A stretch of 64,000 nucleotides of DNA. Source: Oreohelix idahoensis. Taxonomy: Eukaryota > Mollusca > Gastropoda > Stylommatophora > Oreohelicidae. Shown here piece after piece: positions 48,207 to 58,019 of this stretch. The stretch lies in contig JAMPIV010013744.1 of NCBI GenBank assembly GCA_024509875.1, positions 52,501 to 116,500 of the forward strand, written 5' to 3'. Numbering within the stretch: the first letter of the stretch is position 1; each line of letters opens with the position of its first letter. Both the position numbers and the translations under genes were made by a program. The notes under the pieces are model-generated. The model searched no databases. It was not told the DNA's origin and saw nothing but the letters and a program-made list of their open reading frames with translations.

Positions 48207-48550
48207 ACAGTCCGAAGTTTGCTCCAGGGGACCCTGTCAAACGCCTTTTCCAGATCTATGAAACAAAGATCGATCTCACTCTTATACTCAAGAGTATTTT
48301 CACTCAGCTGTCTGAGTGTGAAGATTAGGTCTTGAGTAGTTCGGTTTGCTCGGAATCCGCACTGGACCTCATCCAATTGTGGCTCAGCTAGGCGTCGGAG
48401 TCTCTGCTCTAAGATTCTAGAGTAGATTTTACTAGGGACACTGAGGAGGGATATGCCTATATGGTTTCCACATTGTCGATTGTCACCATTTTTTAAATTG
48501 GTGTTATGATGGCAATCTCCCAATCTTTTGGTATGGTCTTGTTGCACCAC
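48176..48550 (-). CDS. LINE family 1 copy 2, RT fingers
   Basis: Holds DNRQCGNHIGISLLSVPSKI, FRANRTTQDLIF and DLEKAFDRVPWSKL. A one-base shift near 48212 (TCCGAAGT versus TCCCAAAGT in copy 1) separates it from the palm ORF. Confidence 0.8.
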   Translation of the reverse strand: MVQQDHTKRLGDCHHNTNLKNGDNRQCGNHIGISLLSVPSKIYSRILEQRLRRLAEPQLDEVQCGFRANRTTQDLIFTLRQLSENTLEYKSEIDLCFIDLEKAFDRVPWSKLRTVWQGRTFQHL

Positions 48551-48671
48551 GCTGCCTGTAGGACCCTTAAGAGTAATAGATCGCCTGATTCTCCCATGTA
48601 CTTAACCATTTCTGGTGTTATACCTTCATGCCCTGCTGCTTTGCCCATCTTGATTTTCTCAAGTGCTGCCT

Positions 48672-48881
48672 TATCGTAGATTTTTGATAGGGGAATTAAG
48701 ACTTGGGTTGGTCCCTTCTGAATAGATTAGAATAAGTGATAGCAACAGTGAGAGATAATAATAGAAATAGATTTCCACGAGTGAGATGGTAGAAATTAAT
48801 AGAGTCTGTTCCTGAAATCGAGAATCTTCTCTCTTTCAGCCTATTTTCTACAACAGATCTAGAGGGATCAGACAGTCTGTT

Positions 48882-48965
<84 letters not shown>

Positions 48966-50699
48966 CACTCACGTATACGCACACATAAGTTATGACAGTT
49001 AGACGCACAGACGTGAAAACTATAACAATGGAATACAGATATGTTGGAACGAGCTGACCGACACGCTTGAATAAAGTTTATGTAGATTTATTAACATAAG
49101 GAAAATTTACCACAACACATAAATGTTAATATCAAGCATAGAAAATACATATAAGGTCATGAATTGCTACAAGAATGATAGACCCATAGGTATAATCTTT
49201 TCCCTCGATGTATAGCCCACAGTCCTGCTAGAAGAAAATGTCATAGCCCCAAAGATGCATACGCTATAGTCTAAGAGTTCCCTTTACATGTATGAACAGA
49301 ACGGATACTCTACTCTATCCTAAGGAAAATATCATTAGCAACAAAACTGCATAAAGGAAGTTAAGCCAGCAAAATGGGTGCCAAAAATACAACAATAAAG
49401 GAATCACTCAGTCCTGCATTCACCCTATTCATGTCAGCCGTGGCCACGAGCTTGCATTCGTACTTACAGCTTTGGTAGCATCTTCTGGAAAAACAATTTT
49501 TAGGACATACACATACAGAATCTCCGGTGTTATTCTTGGCCAAGGGAACCCCAGCTCCGCAAAGACAGGTTGAATTCACTACTTCAGGGGACGTTTCCTT
49601 GGTTATTATTATTTAGGATATCTGTTTATGTCACATTAAAATTGTCCAAGCACGAAAATTAACAGCGAGCACAGTGTCAATAGCTTAGGTTTTCCAGTAC
49701 CTAGGAATGTCAGGTCGGTGCCTTCTCTCAGTATAGAAATTTAATTTGGTCACACCACAATTAGTCAAAAATGTCGGAATGTTAATGGTTTGTAATTTCC
49801 TTTCCTCTCGCCACAGGGCTGCATGTACATGAGAGTTTGTGAAGAAATATAATCTGGCTCAATAGGCCCAATATAGGCATTTAGTCTTTAAAACCGTTAG
49901 TGAGATTTGTACTCTGTCTATTTCTGGAGGCAAATGCCCTGCCAGACAGGTGTTAACTTGTAGACCCACGTGGTTAAAGATAAAAATGTTTCTTCTCTCA
50001 GTTGTACTAAAACCGCTGGTAAAAGTTGGGCTGACCCAAAACTCCAAACAGCACTACAGGCGATCACCACGACTAGAATTATTCACTAGATAGGTATTCT
50101 AGAAGCTCGGCAAAAATTGACGAGAAAACTAAGAACTTCGCTATACAAGCTTATTCTCTAGCACGAGCGATCCGTCTACTGCAACTTAGGAGGACTGAAT
50201 GCATGAAGTCTAACTACTGGGGTTTATATCTTATGAAAAGAAATGATTTCCTAATTCTCGAAAACCCGAAATAGTTCCCGTCTTAACATCTACATAAAAC
50301 TCGGACGACGGCAATGAAACTGCCAGACGCGTTTCACACCTGCCGCTAACTATGGTCATCTCTGAGCGATGCATGTGTTTCACCTTACACCTATCGCCGA
50401 GAAATCTACCCTAAATGCGTCGTGTCAGATGAAAATGTAGACGATTGACTGCCATCATATGTCTGTCAAGAACGAATTTCACACTATTCGGTCTCATCTA
50501 GGACCTAGCTTAACAGCAATAAAAAATGCGTTGCTAAATAAGAAAAGAGACATACGAAGGTATGAATGGGAGAGTTATATTTTCACAATCAAACGAATGC
50601 GAAAAAGAAAAAGGATAAAAGAGCGATAATAAAGTAGAAGACGCGGGTAGCATAGAGAAAAGATATAGAAATTTATTAATCATAAATCTCTCTGCGACA
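48672..50699 (-). repeat. Solo LTR (2,028 bp) of the element A superfamily
   Basis: Perfect 5-bp target duplication TGCCT at 48667-48671 and 50700-50704; copy 1 shows the empty site. On the minus strand it begins TGTCGCAGAG and ends CTACGATA. It aligns along its length with element A's LTR (ATTTATGAT start, GTGGGCTATACATCGAGGGA, CTCACTCGTGGAAATCTATTT, CAGAAGGGACCAACCCAAG) but is clearly diverged. It contains an (AT)n tract at 48885-48961. No internal retrotransposon sequence remains, so it arose by LTR-LTR recombination. Confidence 0.92.
49361..49579 (-). CDS. Small Cys-rich ORF inside the solo LTR
   Basis: A 72-codon frame on the LTR sense strand with nine cysteines (STCLCGAG, SVCVCPKNC, RRCYQSCKYEC) and a hydrophobic C-terminus (SFIVVFLAPILLA) like a GPI-anchor or tail-anchor signal. 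Element A's LTR at ~7560-7735 keeps CKYKC, an AGLS phrase and a stop at the matching place, but with shifts and other Cys lost. No family recognised. Chance ORF is quite possible; a GTAAGT donor-like site overlaps the CKYEC codons in both LTRs. Confidence 0.3.
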   Translation of the reverse strand: MNSTCLCGAGVPLAKNNTGDSVCVCPKNCFSRRCYQSCKYECKLVATADMNRVNAGLSDSFIVVFLAPILLA

Positions 50700-50767
50700 T
50701 GCCTTCAGTTCTTTCATCTTTATGCCTTCTTCACCACCATTGGTTTCCACTTCTGTGCTAGTGGTTA

Positions 50768-51040
50768 TCATTTCTGATGCTTGACCTTGCTCACGATAAG
50801 GAGTTCTGAGAAATATTCTTTCCATCTTTCCATTACTTCCTTCGGGACAGTAAGCACTTTGCCTTGCTTGTCCTTTATAAATTTGAGAGGGCATTGTTTT
50901 TCCTTCCTCATGTTCTTTAGGGTCTTATAGAACAATTTCTGGTTTTCTTGCGCATCTTTTTCTAGCTTTTCTCCAAATTCTTCCCATGACTTCTGTTTTG
51001 CTGCTAGCACCTTGTTCTTTGCTTCTGTACTGAGTATCAC
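50768..51040 (-). CDS. LINE family 1 copy 2, linker
   Basis: Same Lys/Glu-rich linker as 26313-26597 (AKNKVLAAKQKSWEEFGEKL). Confidence 0.7.
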   Translation of the reverse strand: MILSTEAKNKVLAAKQKSWEEFGEKLEKDAQENQKLFYKTLKNMRKEKQCPLKFIKDKQGKVLTVPKEVMERWKEYFSELLIVSKVKHQK

Positions 51041-51175
51041 ATATTCTCTATATTTCTCTATTTGTCCTGCTGTGTTTTTAGCTCCTTAGTATTGTTTCCA
51101 TGCCATTTTCTTCTCTCTTATTTTCTCTTTGACTTCCTCTGTCCACCAAGGTGTCCTCTTTCTCTTGTTCCCAAG

Positions 51176-51532
51176 TCAGACTTCACCACATGCTTCTGCA
51201 GCAGCTGTCTTTATGATGTCCTTAAATTTAAGCCAGAGGGTTTCCAAGTCATCAGGTTGTTCTTCTGTATTTCTCACTGCTGTAGCAATAAGCCTCTGAT
51301 ATATGGTCTTAATTTCTGGCTCTCTCAGCTTGTAGGTCTTAATGCTCATTTCTCCTGTTCGTTTACTTGGTTTCTTGCGTGATATTGGGCAGTTCCTAGG
51401 CTGAGCAACTCTTTCAGTTGTTCTTTTGATTGTAAGCAGGTAGTGATCACTTCCAATCTCTGGCCCCCTCCAGACTCTAGCATCCCGGACATATTTGAAT
51501 GAGCTCCTCCTAACAATGGCATAGTCGATCAC
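51176..51532 (-). CDS. LINE family 1 copy 2, endonuclease end and linker
   Basis: Starts MIDYAIVRRSSFKYV, has the endonuclease GSDHYLL motif, then the KTYKLREPEIK linker. Frame is intact for 118 codons. Confidence 0.75.
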   Translation of the reverse strand: MIDYAIVRRSSFKYVRDARVWRGPEIGSDHYLLTIKRTTERVAQPRNCPISRKKPSKRTGEMSIKTYKLREPEIKTIYQRLIATAVRNTEEQPDDLETLWLKFKDIIKTAAAEACGEV

Positions 51533-51559
51533 TAACTTCTCATTCTTTATTGATTCACA

Positions 51560-51769
51560 TCAAGTGTATGCATGTATGCGCTTATGGGGGAACTTTGTGT
51601 TTGTAATGATCAGATTCTGCTCACCGCAGAATCTAAGGAGTCGCTTTCCATTGTCATTGAGAGTATCTTCTCCATATATTCCGATAACTCCACTCCATTT
51701 AGCATGGTCATTTCCAACTCTGGCATTGAAATCTCCGAGCATGATAATTTCATCTAGGCAGTCATCCAC
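51560..51769 (-). CDS. LINE family 1 copy 2, endonuclease middle
   Basis: Contains [15 protein letters not shown] and [12 protein letters not shown]. Broken from neighbours by a stop after HAYT and a short deletion near 51770. Confidence 0.75.
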   Translation of the reverse strand: MDDCLDEIIMLGDFNARVGNDHAKWSGVIGIYGEDTLNDNGKRLLRFCGEQNLIITNTKFPHKRIHAYT

Positions 51770-51789
51770 TGAAGCAGCTCGAAGAATTC

Positions 51790-52083
51790 CTACTTCTCTG
51801 CTCTCCCATTCTCATTTGGCCCATACACTTTGACCAGGTTGATTATGGTTTCTCCTTCTTTTAGTTTTATAACCTTAATGCGCTCCGAGACAAAGTTCCA
51901 TCCCTTGATACCATTTTTTTGGTTTTTGGCCACAATGCAACCCACGCCCCCTTTAGCTCTTTCAGGTGTGGGTACACCACTGTAGAGCAGCGTGTTGCCA
52001 TCGAAATCCATGACTCCTTGTCCCTTTTTCTTTGTTTCCGTTATAGTCAGGATTTCTAGTTTTGCTTTCCTCATCTCTTCCAC
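51790..52083 (-). CDS. LINE family 1 copy 2, endonuclease N-terminus
   Basis: Contains [19 protein letters not shown] (catalytic Glu), [10 protein letters not shown] and [13 protein letters not shown]. Further N-terminal sequence (NGLRTTTYGTWNTRS type) lies upstream to ~52190. Confidence 0.75.
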   Translation of the reverse strand: MEEMRKAKLEILTITETKKKGQGVMDFDGNTLLYSGVPTPERAKGGVGCIVAKNQKNGIKGWNFVSERIKVIKLKEGETIINLVKVYGPNENGRAEK

Positions 52084-52716
52084 CAGCTCCTCTTCTTTCC
52101 CATTTATACTTCTTGTGTTCCAAGTTCCATAAGTCGTAGTCCGTAGTCCGTTCCAGTTCGTCGCCTTTAGAATCAGTCCGGTTTTCTATCTTGTAGTTCG
52201 CGTAATCATGATTTAAAGCAAACAGATGATTGACCTGTTGTGCTTTTGTATGGTGGAGGGGCTGCCTCCATACGGCCTCCATGCAGGCCGCCCTCCTCTT
52301 TTTTTCAGCCGGGCTTAGGATCGGCCTAGGCGGAGTTGTTATTCGATCATACACACCAAAATTTACATGCCTTTTGTGGGGTTTTGATGTCTTTAATAAA
52401 GGAACGCAAAAATGATATATACTGAAGCACATTAAAAACGCACCATTATTATATATACTGATGCCGAGAAGCTGGAAAAACAAGTGTGGGAATGGATTTT
52501 CCCCGTGTTTGTCATGAGGTAGAGAGCGAATGGCTGCTGGAATGGAAAGTGCATGATTCAACCCACGGGTTTGTGTACAGACTACATGAAAACAATGAAA
52601 GTTACACGTGCAACACGATTCCCAACAGCCATGACCCTGAAAATGTGTACGCGTTGTGGCAGTATACTCGGTATAAAAAGGCCGTTGAGACAAAACACCC
52701 AGTACATGTGCTTGAA

Positions 52717-53538
52717 ATGCCACGACTATCTGAAAAAGACCGCCAACGAGCCATTGGTATGTTGGAGACCGGAATGAGCTCGTGGGCCATTGCCAGAAGG
52801 ATGAATTGCCACCACAGCACTAGTGTACGTCTCAATGAACGTTACGGAACCACTGGCAGTGCCCGGGATAGACTTCAGAGTTGCCAATCACGAGTTACTA
52901 ACCCTGCGCAAGATCGTCATATTGTGCTGAGTCACCTAAGGAATCGTTCTCTCCCGGAAAGTCAAACAGCAAGAGCAATAGTGGGTAGACGTGGGCAAGT
53001 CTCTCGAATGACAGTCATACGACGACTCAGAGATACAGGCCTTACTGCAAGACGACCTTATGTTGGGCCAAACTTGACTCACAGACATCGTCAGCAGCGC
53101 CTGCAATGGGCAGAGCAGCATGTCAGATGGACTAGACTGCAGTGGAATGCTGTCCTATTCACAGACGAGAGCAGATTCAATATATCCTTTGCTGATGGAC
53201 GTATGCGGATTTGGCGACGGTGTGGAGAGCGCTTTGCAGATTGCTGTGTTCGTCAGCACAACCGATTTGGAGGTGGCAGTATTCACATTTGGGGAGGATT
53301 CAGTTTTCACCATCGCTTGCCTCTTCACGTCTTCCGTGGAAATGTTAATGCTGTGACATATCGAGATGAGGTTCTGGATGCATTGGTTGCTCCTGCGTTC
53401 ACAAATTATCCAGACTTGCAGCTTCTCCAGCAGGATAACGCACGTGCGCACACCGCATGCATTACGCAGCAATATCTACAGCAGCAGAACATTGTGACGA
53501 TTGATTGGCCTGCCCTATCACAGACATGTCCCCTTTAG
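52717..53538 (+). CDS. Tc1-like transposase, DNA-binding and first two catalytic Asp
   Basis: The likely start is ATG 52717 (MPRLSEKDRQRAIGMLETGM), although the frame is open from 52486. Paired helix-turn-helix region (WAIARRMNCHHSTSVRLNER, VSRMTVIRRLRDTGL), then LFTDESRFN (first Asp) and LLQQDNARAHTA (second Asp). It cuts and pastes the element at TA sites. A one-base loss at ~53521 ends this frame just before the last catalytic residue. Confidence 0.9.
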   Translation: MPRLSEKDRQRAIGMLETGMSSWAIARRMNCHHSTSVRLNERYGTTGSARDRLQSCQSRVTNPAQDRHIVLSHLRNRSLPESQTARAIVGRRGQVSRMTVIRRLRDTGLTARRPYVGPNLTHRHRQQRLQWAEQHVRWTRLQWNAVLFTDESRFNISFADGRMRIWRRCGERFADCCVRQHNRFGGGSIHIWGGFSFHHRLPLHVFRGNVNAVTYRDEVLDALVAPAFTNYPDLQLLQQDNARAHTACITQQYLQQQNIVTIDWPALSQTCPL

Positions 53539-53729
53539 AACATCTGTGGGTCAAGTTTGGACGCAGAGTCTACAGGCAAGGTTCTCCAGCTAATCTGCAA
53601 CAGCTCGAAGCTGCTCTTACACGTGAATGGGACTTGATTCCCCGGAATTTCCATCAGAGACTTGTGCGTTCCATGCGGAGCCGCTGCCAAGCTTGTTTGC
53701 AAGCACACGGTGGACATACCAGATACTGA
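53505..53729 (+). CDS. Tc1-like transposase, C-terminal part with catalytic Glu
   Basis: Continues in another frame from MSPLEHLW, whose Glu is 34 residues after the second Asp once the single missing base is allowed for (DD34E class). It ends CLQAHGGHTRY. Together the two parts make a ~337-residue transposase, normal for Tc1. Confidence 0.88.
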   Translation: MACPITDMSPLEHLWVKFGRRVYRQGSPANLQQLEAALTREWDLIPRNFHQRLVRSMRSRCQACLQAHGGHTRY

Positions 53730-53959
53730 GGATAGTGTGAATGAATTTTTTTATTGGTTGCATTTTTGGTTTTCTCCTTTGCCTGCACCGAATGCAATGA
53801 ATTTCATAACAATCAAATGTACACATTAATGACTAGCATGGATTCATAGGAAAATGAATAAAGATTCCACATATGTAAACTTGTAAACACTTATATTTAC
53901 ATTTTACACTCTGTTCCTGGATTATACAGGTGGTGCGTTTTTAATGTGCTTCAGTATAT

Positions 53960-54385
53960 ATATATATATTCTGACGCAATGCTAAGTTAACACACTTAGT
54001 GATGCGTTATTTATCGCACTGGGCGATAAGGGAGTCTCAGTTATATTGAAAGTTAGCCCCTTTTAAATTTACACGAATGGCTTGTAAGGTCTTGGGTACT
54101 CAAATTATATCAGTACATTACATAAAGTAGTGAGATACTCGGCAAAGGTGGTTTTTCTCCTACAAAGTTAATTTATGTACAGCAATTTACATTTAAAAAA
54201 AAATTACATGACTGTTATACTAAATATCCTGGAAACAGATGTGAAAATGATAAGGAGAACGTGGAAAGAACTTGAGATGATGGCACGTGACAAGAGGACT
54301 TGGCATGTATTTGTTGAAGGCCTATGCTCCTTTGGGATTGGAGGGTTTTGAATGAATGAATACTAAATATCAATATATACATATA
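53960..54385. other. Non-coding spacer
   Basis: A short TA tract then unassigned AT-rich sequence between the Tc1 element and the LINE tail. No gene seen. Confidence 0.4.
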
Positions 54386-54416
54386 AATAATAATAATAAT
54401 AATAATAATAAATTCT

Positions 54417-56267
54417 TTAAGCGCCAAACACGGCGCATAAGGCAGAAACCAGTGCTCTCCAGGTTGTTCGTTGTGACGCCACTCCTCTTAGCTCTTGCAC
54501 ATTATTTAGGCCCAACATTCTTCCTTCTCTTATTATTGTTCTTCTGAGTGTTTCTTTTGGTCTTCCTTTTTTCCGCTTACCCTCAGGAACCCAAGTGAGC
54601 GCCTGTAGTGGTATTCTGTTGTTTTGCATTCGTAGGACATGACCGATATATGACCATCGTCTTTTCCTTATATAGTCGGAGACATTCAGCTTGTTCTCCA
54701 ATGATTTTGTTATTTTCCAACTCTCACAGCCGTATGTTAACACTGAGATAACATTTGAATTAAACAGACGAAGCTTGGTATGTATATTCAATGATCGTAA
54801 TTTCCAAATGTTAGATAATCTATTGAAGGCGCTAGCTGCCAAAGCAATTCTAGTATGGATTTCTCTTGTTGTGTCACCATCCTGAGTCATTTTACTGCCT
54901 AAATAATTGAAACTTTCAACTTTCTGTAGTTTTTCCCCGTTCAAGATGATATCAAAGGTCTCGTTAGAAAAGTTCATAGCTTTAGTTTTAGAGGCATTTA
55001 TTTGGAGACCAATTTTAACCGAGAGATGACACAAATTATTTATTGCTTCTTGGGATTGTCTTGGTGTTGAACTTAAGAATGCTACATCATCTGCGAAATC
55101 CAGGTCCCCCAGGAATTTTCCATTTGTCCATTTTATACCCAATTGTTCATTGTGGGTATAGTTTCTCATAACCCAATCAATAGCTATTCCAAAAAGTAGT
55201 GGTGACATAATACAGCCTTGTTTCACCCCTGTTTCTACTGTAAACCATTCTGTATTCCCTTTATTTGTTTCAACACAACATCTTTGCATTGCATTGTCAT
55301 ATAGCGCTTTGATTATATTCACATATTTTGTTGGAAAACCATAGATTGTAAGTATCTTCCACAATGATGGGCGGTGTAGACTATCAAAGGCTTTTTGAAA
55401 ATCGACGAAGGTGATAATAAGTGGCGATTGCCTTTCCACTGATTCTTCTATAATTGTTCTTAGTGTGAATATTTGATCAATACATGATCGTTTCGGCCTG
55501 AAACCCGCTTGTTCTTCTCTGATCTTTTCGTCAGCATGCAATTTAAGTCTTTCTAACATCATGCAACATAATAATTTTCCAGGTACTGATAATAGAGATA
55601 TACCACGCCAGTTATTACAGTCTGATAGATCACCTTTCTTCGGTAACTTTACAATAATACTGTCTTTCCATTGTTGTGGTGGTTGTTCTTCTCTCCATAC
55701 TTCATTTATAATATCTAAAATTCTCAAGAGGTTGTTGTCATTAACTGCTTTAATCATTTCCCCTGAAATTTCGTCAACTCCAGCAGCTTTAAAATTTTTT
55801 AATCTTTTAACGGCTTGTTTGATCTCGTCCAGCGTGAATTCATCGCAAGTTATTGGCAAGGTGGTTGTGGATGTTTCATTATTAAAATCAGGTGTTACTG
55901 TTGGTGGTGGTCTGTTTAGCACCTCCATGAAGTGCTCAGCCCATCTCTTCATTTGTTCTTTTTCTGTTGGTATTGAATTCCCTAATTTACCTTTAACAGG
56001 TGTTTCCATAGCAGTAGGCTGGTGACATAGTTGTTTTGTAATTTGATAAAGGCACCTACTATTACCAGTTCTTGCAGCATTTTCAGCTTCTACGGCCAGT
56101 TCATTGATGAAATGTCTTTTATCTCTTCGAGTTTTTGTCTTCACTTCTTTATTTAACAAGTTATAAGTTAGTTTGCAAGATTCAACTGCATTATGTGTAC
56201 TTGCCGCTAGTAGTTTAAGTTTTGCTGTTTTCCTTTCTTGTATTTTATCCCAAGTATCTTCTCTCAT
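54417..56267 (-). CDS. LINE family 2 reverse transcriptase
   Basis: A 616-codon frame covering linker, RT and C-terminus: AAGVDEISGEMIK, KKGDLSDCNNWRGISLLS, VDFQKAFDSLHRPSLW, TGVKQGCIMSPLLF, catalytic FADD (LDFADDVAFL), YLGSKM, LTYGCESWKI, GHVLRMQNNRIP and terminal ALCAVFGA. Compared with 26.6 kb it has lost 33 residues in frame after ENKLN. The upstream endonuclease overlaps at 56245-56267, where a run of As shifts the frame. Confidence 0.92.
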   Translation of the reverse strand: MREDTWDKIQERKTAKLKLLAASTHNAVESCKLTYNLLNKEVKTKTRRDKRHFINELAVEAENAARTGNSRCLYQITKQLCHQPTAMETPVKGKLGNSIPTEKEQMKRWAEHFMEVLNRPPPTVTPDFNNETSTTTLPITCDEFTLDEIKQAVKRLKNFKAAGVDEISGEMIKAVNDNNLLRILDIINEVWREEQPPQQWKDSIIVKLPKKGDLSDCNNWRGISLLSVPGKLLCCMMLERLKLHADEKIREEQAGFRPKRSCIDQIFTLRTIIEESVERQSPLIITFVDFQKAFDSLHRPSLWKILTIYGFPTKYVNIIKALYDNAMQRCCVETNKGNTEWFTVETGVKQGCIMSPLLFGIAIDWVMRNYTHNEQLGIKWTNGKFLGDLDFADDVAFLSSTPRQSQEAINNLCHLSVKIGLQINASKTKAMNFSNETFDIILNGEKLQKVESFNYLGSKMTQDGDTTREIHTRIALAASAFNRLSNIWKLRSLNIHTKLRLFNSNVISVLTYGCESWKITKSLENKLNVSDYIRKRRWSYIGHVLRMQNNRIPLQALTWVPEGKRKKGRPKETLRRTIIREGRMLGLNNVQELRGVASQRTTWRALVSALCAVFGA

Positions 56268-57042
56268 CCATTTTTTTCTTTTTATGTACTAGGTATCCGG
56301 TGGTCGCTACAGCTGCTTCTGTCATTGCTGTTCTCAGTTGTTCCCATTTAGTATCGATTGTCTTGGTGGTGATATCGTTGTCAATTTTGCCTAAAGCATC
56401 GAAATAGTTGTTCATTTTGACATTATATTCCTTCTTTATATCATTTGATTGCAGTCTGTGTACATCTATTCTTCTATTTTTATTCGGTTGGTATAACTTC
56501 TTCAGTTTAATTCTCATTTTAGCTATGCAGAGGTTATGATCGCTTCCGATCTCTGCACCTCTGTATGCTCTGACGTCTTGAACTGATGAGCGAAATTTAG
56601 CGCTTATGCAGAAGTGATCTATCTGGTTCTTAGTTCTGCCATCAGGTGAATTCCATGTTATCTTGTGGATATTCTTATGTGGAAAGATGGTGTCTGCCAC
56701 AACGAGGTTTGATATTTCACAAAGTTCTAGAAGTCTTTCGCCATTTTGATTCATACAGCCTATGCCATGAGTACCGAGATATCTTTGTACTCCATCGTTG
56801 TTGTCACCTACTTTGGCGTTAAAATCACCCATGACTGCTATTATGTCATGCTTGGGTATTGTGTTGATGGTACTTAGAAGTGCTTCATAGAAGTCATCTT
56901 TTGTGGTATCAAGAGCGTCGTTAGTTGGTGCATAACATTGTACAATTGAGAGCTTGAAAAATCGTGTCTGAAATCTAGCTAATATTAGCCTCTCATTGAT
57001 AGGTACCCAGCTGATAAGCGATGCTGCTGCTTTCTGTGTCAT
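56245..57042 (-). CDS. LINE family 2 endonuclease
   Basis: AP-like endonuclease: VQCYAPTNDALD, IAVMGDFNAKVGDNN (catalytic Asp/Asn), TIFPHKNIHKITWNSPDG, QIDHFCIS and EIGSDHNLC (Asp-His). It ends in KKKKMDERRYLG after shifting frame at the A run; the natural continuation is the RT ORF. Confidence 0.9.
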   Translation of the reverse strand: MTQKAAASLISWVPINERLILARFQTRFFKLSIVQCYAPTNDALDTTKDDFYEALLSTINTIPKHDIIAVMGDFNAKVGDNNDGVQRYLGTHGIGCMNQNGERLLELCEISNLVVADTIFPHKNIHKITWNSPDGRTKNQIDHFCISAKFRSSVQDVRAYRGAEIGSDHNLCIAKMRIKLKKLYQPNKNRRIDVHRLQSNDIKKEYNVKMNNYFDALGKIDNDITTKTIDTKWEQLRTAMTEAAVATTGYLVHKKKKMDERRYLG

Positions 57043-57079
57043 TAGGATGGCTACTCCCTCTGTGTGACGATTATCATTA

Positions 57080-57292
57080 CTACCAGAGTATATAATTTGC
57101 TTTTTTTTCTTCTGAAATATATTTTATGCCCTTCCCCGTCCATCTACACTCGCTGACACCCAATAAGTCCAACTTATAATTATCCATTTCTTTAATTACT
57201 TCTTCCAATTTTCCGTCTTGATACATAGTTCTTACATTCCAGTATCCAATTTTAGAAATCTCCTTAGCCCCCAAGATATTAGAGTGAGTCAT
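57080..57292 (-). CDS. LINE family 2 endonuclease N-terminus
   Basis: Begins MTHSNILGAKEISKIGYWNVRTMYQDGKLEEV and includes LLGVSECRWTGKG with the catalytic Glu. It leaves frame near 57105 at a run of eight Ts and continues in the ORF below. Confidence 0.85.
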   Translation of the reverse strand: MTHSNILGAKEISKIGYWNVRTMYQDGKLEEVIKEMDNYKLDLLGVSECRWTGKGIKYISEEKKANYILW

Positions 57293-58019
57293 GTTTTACT
57301 GTCGAGCCTGGTTCTGTTTCGGTAACAATAGCTTGTTTTACGATAGTGAATTGTTAACTCACTGATCAACCCTCCGATCCAACCGACCGATTCGAGGGTT
57401 TCGAGGTCAGTTATAGGAAAATATCTACACCACTAGATACTCTGGTGTATCTTTTATTCTATAATTTAACATAACATGGTGATATCCATCGAAATATACA
57501 CATTCCTGATGTTTTTCTTTCGGCGTCTAAGGTGAGAAACGAATTTGCAAACGGGTGATCAGCCCGTTGTGGTTTAGGGGTATGCGACTTGTTTATCTGG
57601 CGACGACTCTGAAAAACTAACAGCTAACACGCGAGGGTTCCAGTATATATATAGTATGGCTGTCCCTGTGACCTATAAAATCTGTTCAGGGCGTCGGTCT
57701 TCTTCCCGTGAAGTTTGACTCTAGGCGACATAGATAAAAGAACTAGTCGCCGTCTTTCGGGAAAGATGTCAGAAGTAGTTTCTCTGTCCGGTGCTAGGAC
57801 AGAAGCAGGTAAGACATAAGACAGGAGACGAGAATCGAGGTTCGTACACGCAGCTGGTCAGTTGCTACAGCAGTTTCGTCTGCTGGAGGAACGTTGGGTC
57901 CAGGCTGAGTCTATTTTTTTTTTTTTTTTCGTACGCCCGCTAATACTCAAGGCGAAATCTCAGGTTATTATTAATGTCTAACCTGACATTGATTTTACGT
58001 GAGTATCCCTTTTCTTGTA
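57293..58019. other. Possible LINE 5' UTR and unassigned DNA
   Basis: No coding sequence. The part next to 57292 may be the LINE family 2 5' UTR. A run of 18 Ts lies at ~57912-57929. Confidence 0.35.

Larger units (their letters stand above)
47824..52337 (-). mobile_element. LINE family 1, copy 2, split by a solo LTR
   Basis: Two collinear blocks (47829-48671 and 50700-52337) match copy 1, with the same 5' end (AACTCCGCC on the minus strand at 52337). The LTR at 48672-50699 interrupts it with a 5-bp duplication. The 3' end is missing: the copy stops just after the FADD block, without RT thumb, C-terminus or tail. GTTAT occurs at both outer junctions (47824-47828, 52338-52342). Confidence 0.9.
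52417..53959 (+). mobile_element. Tc1-like transposon with perfect 29-bp inverted ends
   Basis: ATATACTGAAGCACATTAAA at 52417 continues to 52445 and is repeated inverted and without mismatch at 53931-53959. TA target duplications cannot be resolved because both sides are TA-rich. Perfect ends and a nearly open transposase suggest a young insertion. Confidence 0.92.
54386..57292 (-). mobile_element. LINE family 2, longest copy
   Basis: Minus-strand endonuclease plus reverse transcriptase ending, nine bases after the stop, in an (AAT)n tail (54386-54413). The 5' end lies at or beyond 57292 and no target duplication was recognised. Related truncated copies sit at 26618-27740 and 59660-60033. 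Confidence 0.88.

Noticed and set aside
51962..52723. 253-codon minus ORF
   Set aside because: Runs from antisense Tc1 transposon sequence into an off-frame LINE 5' end; not a real protein.
53155..53472. 105-codon minus ORF
   Set aside because: Antisense of the Tc1 transposase.
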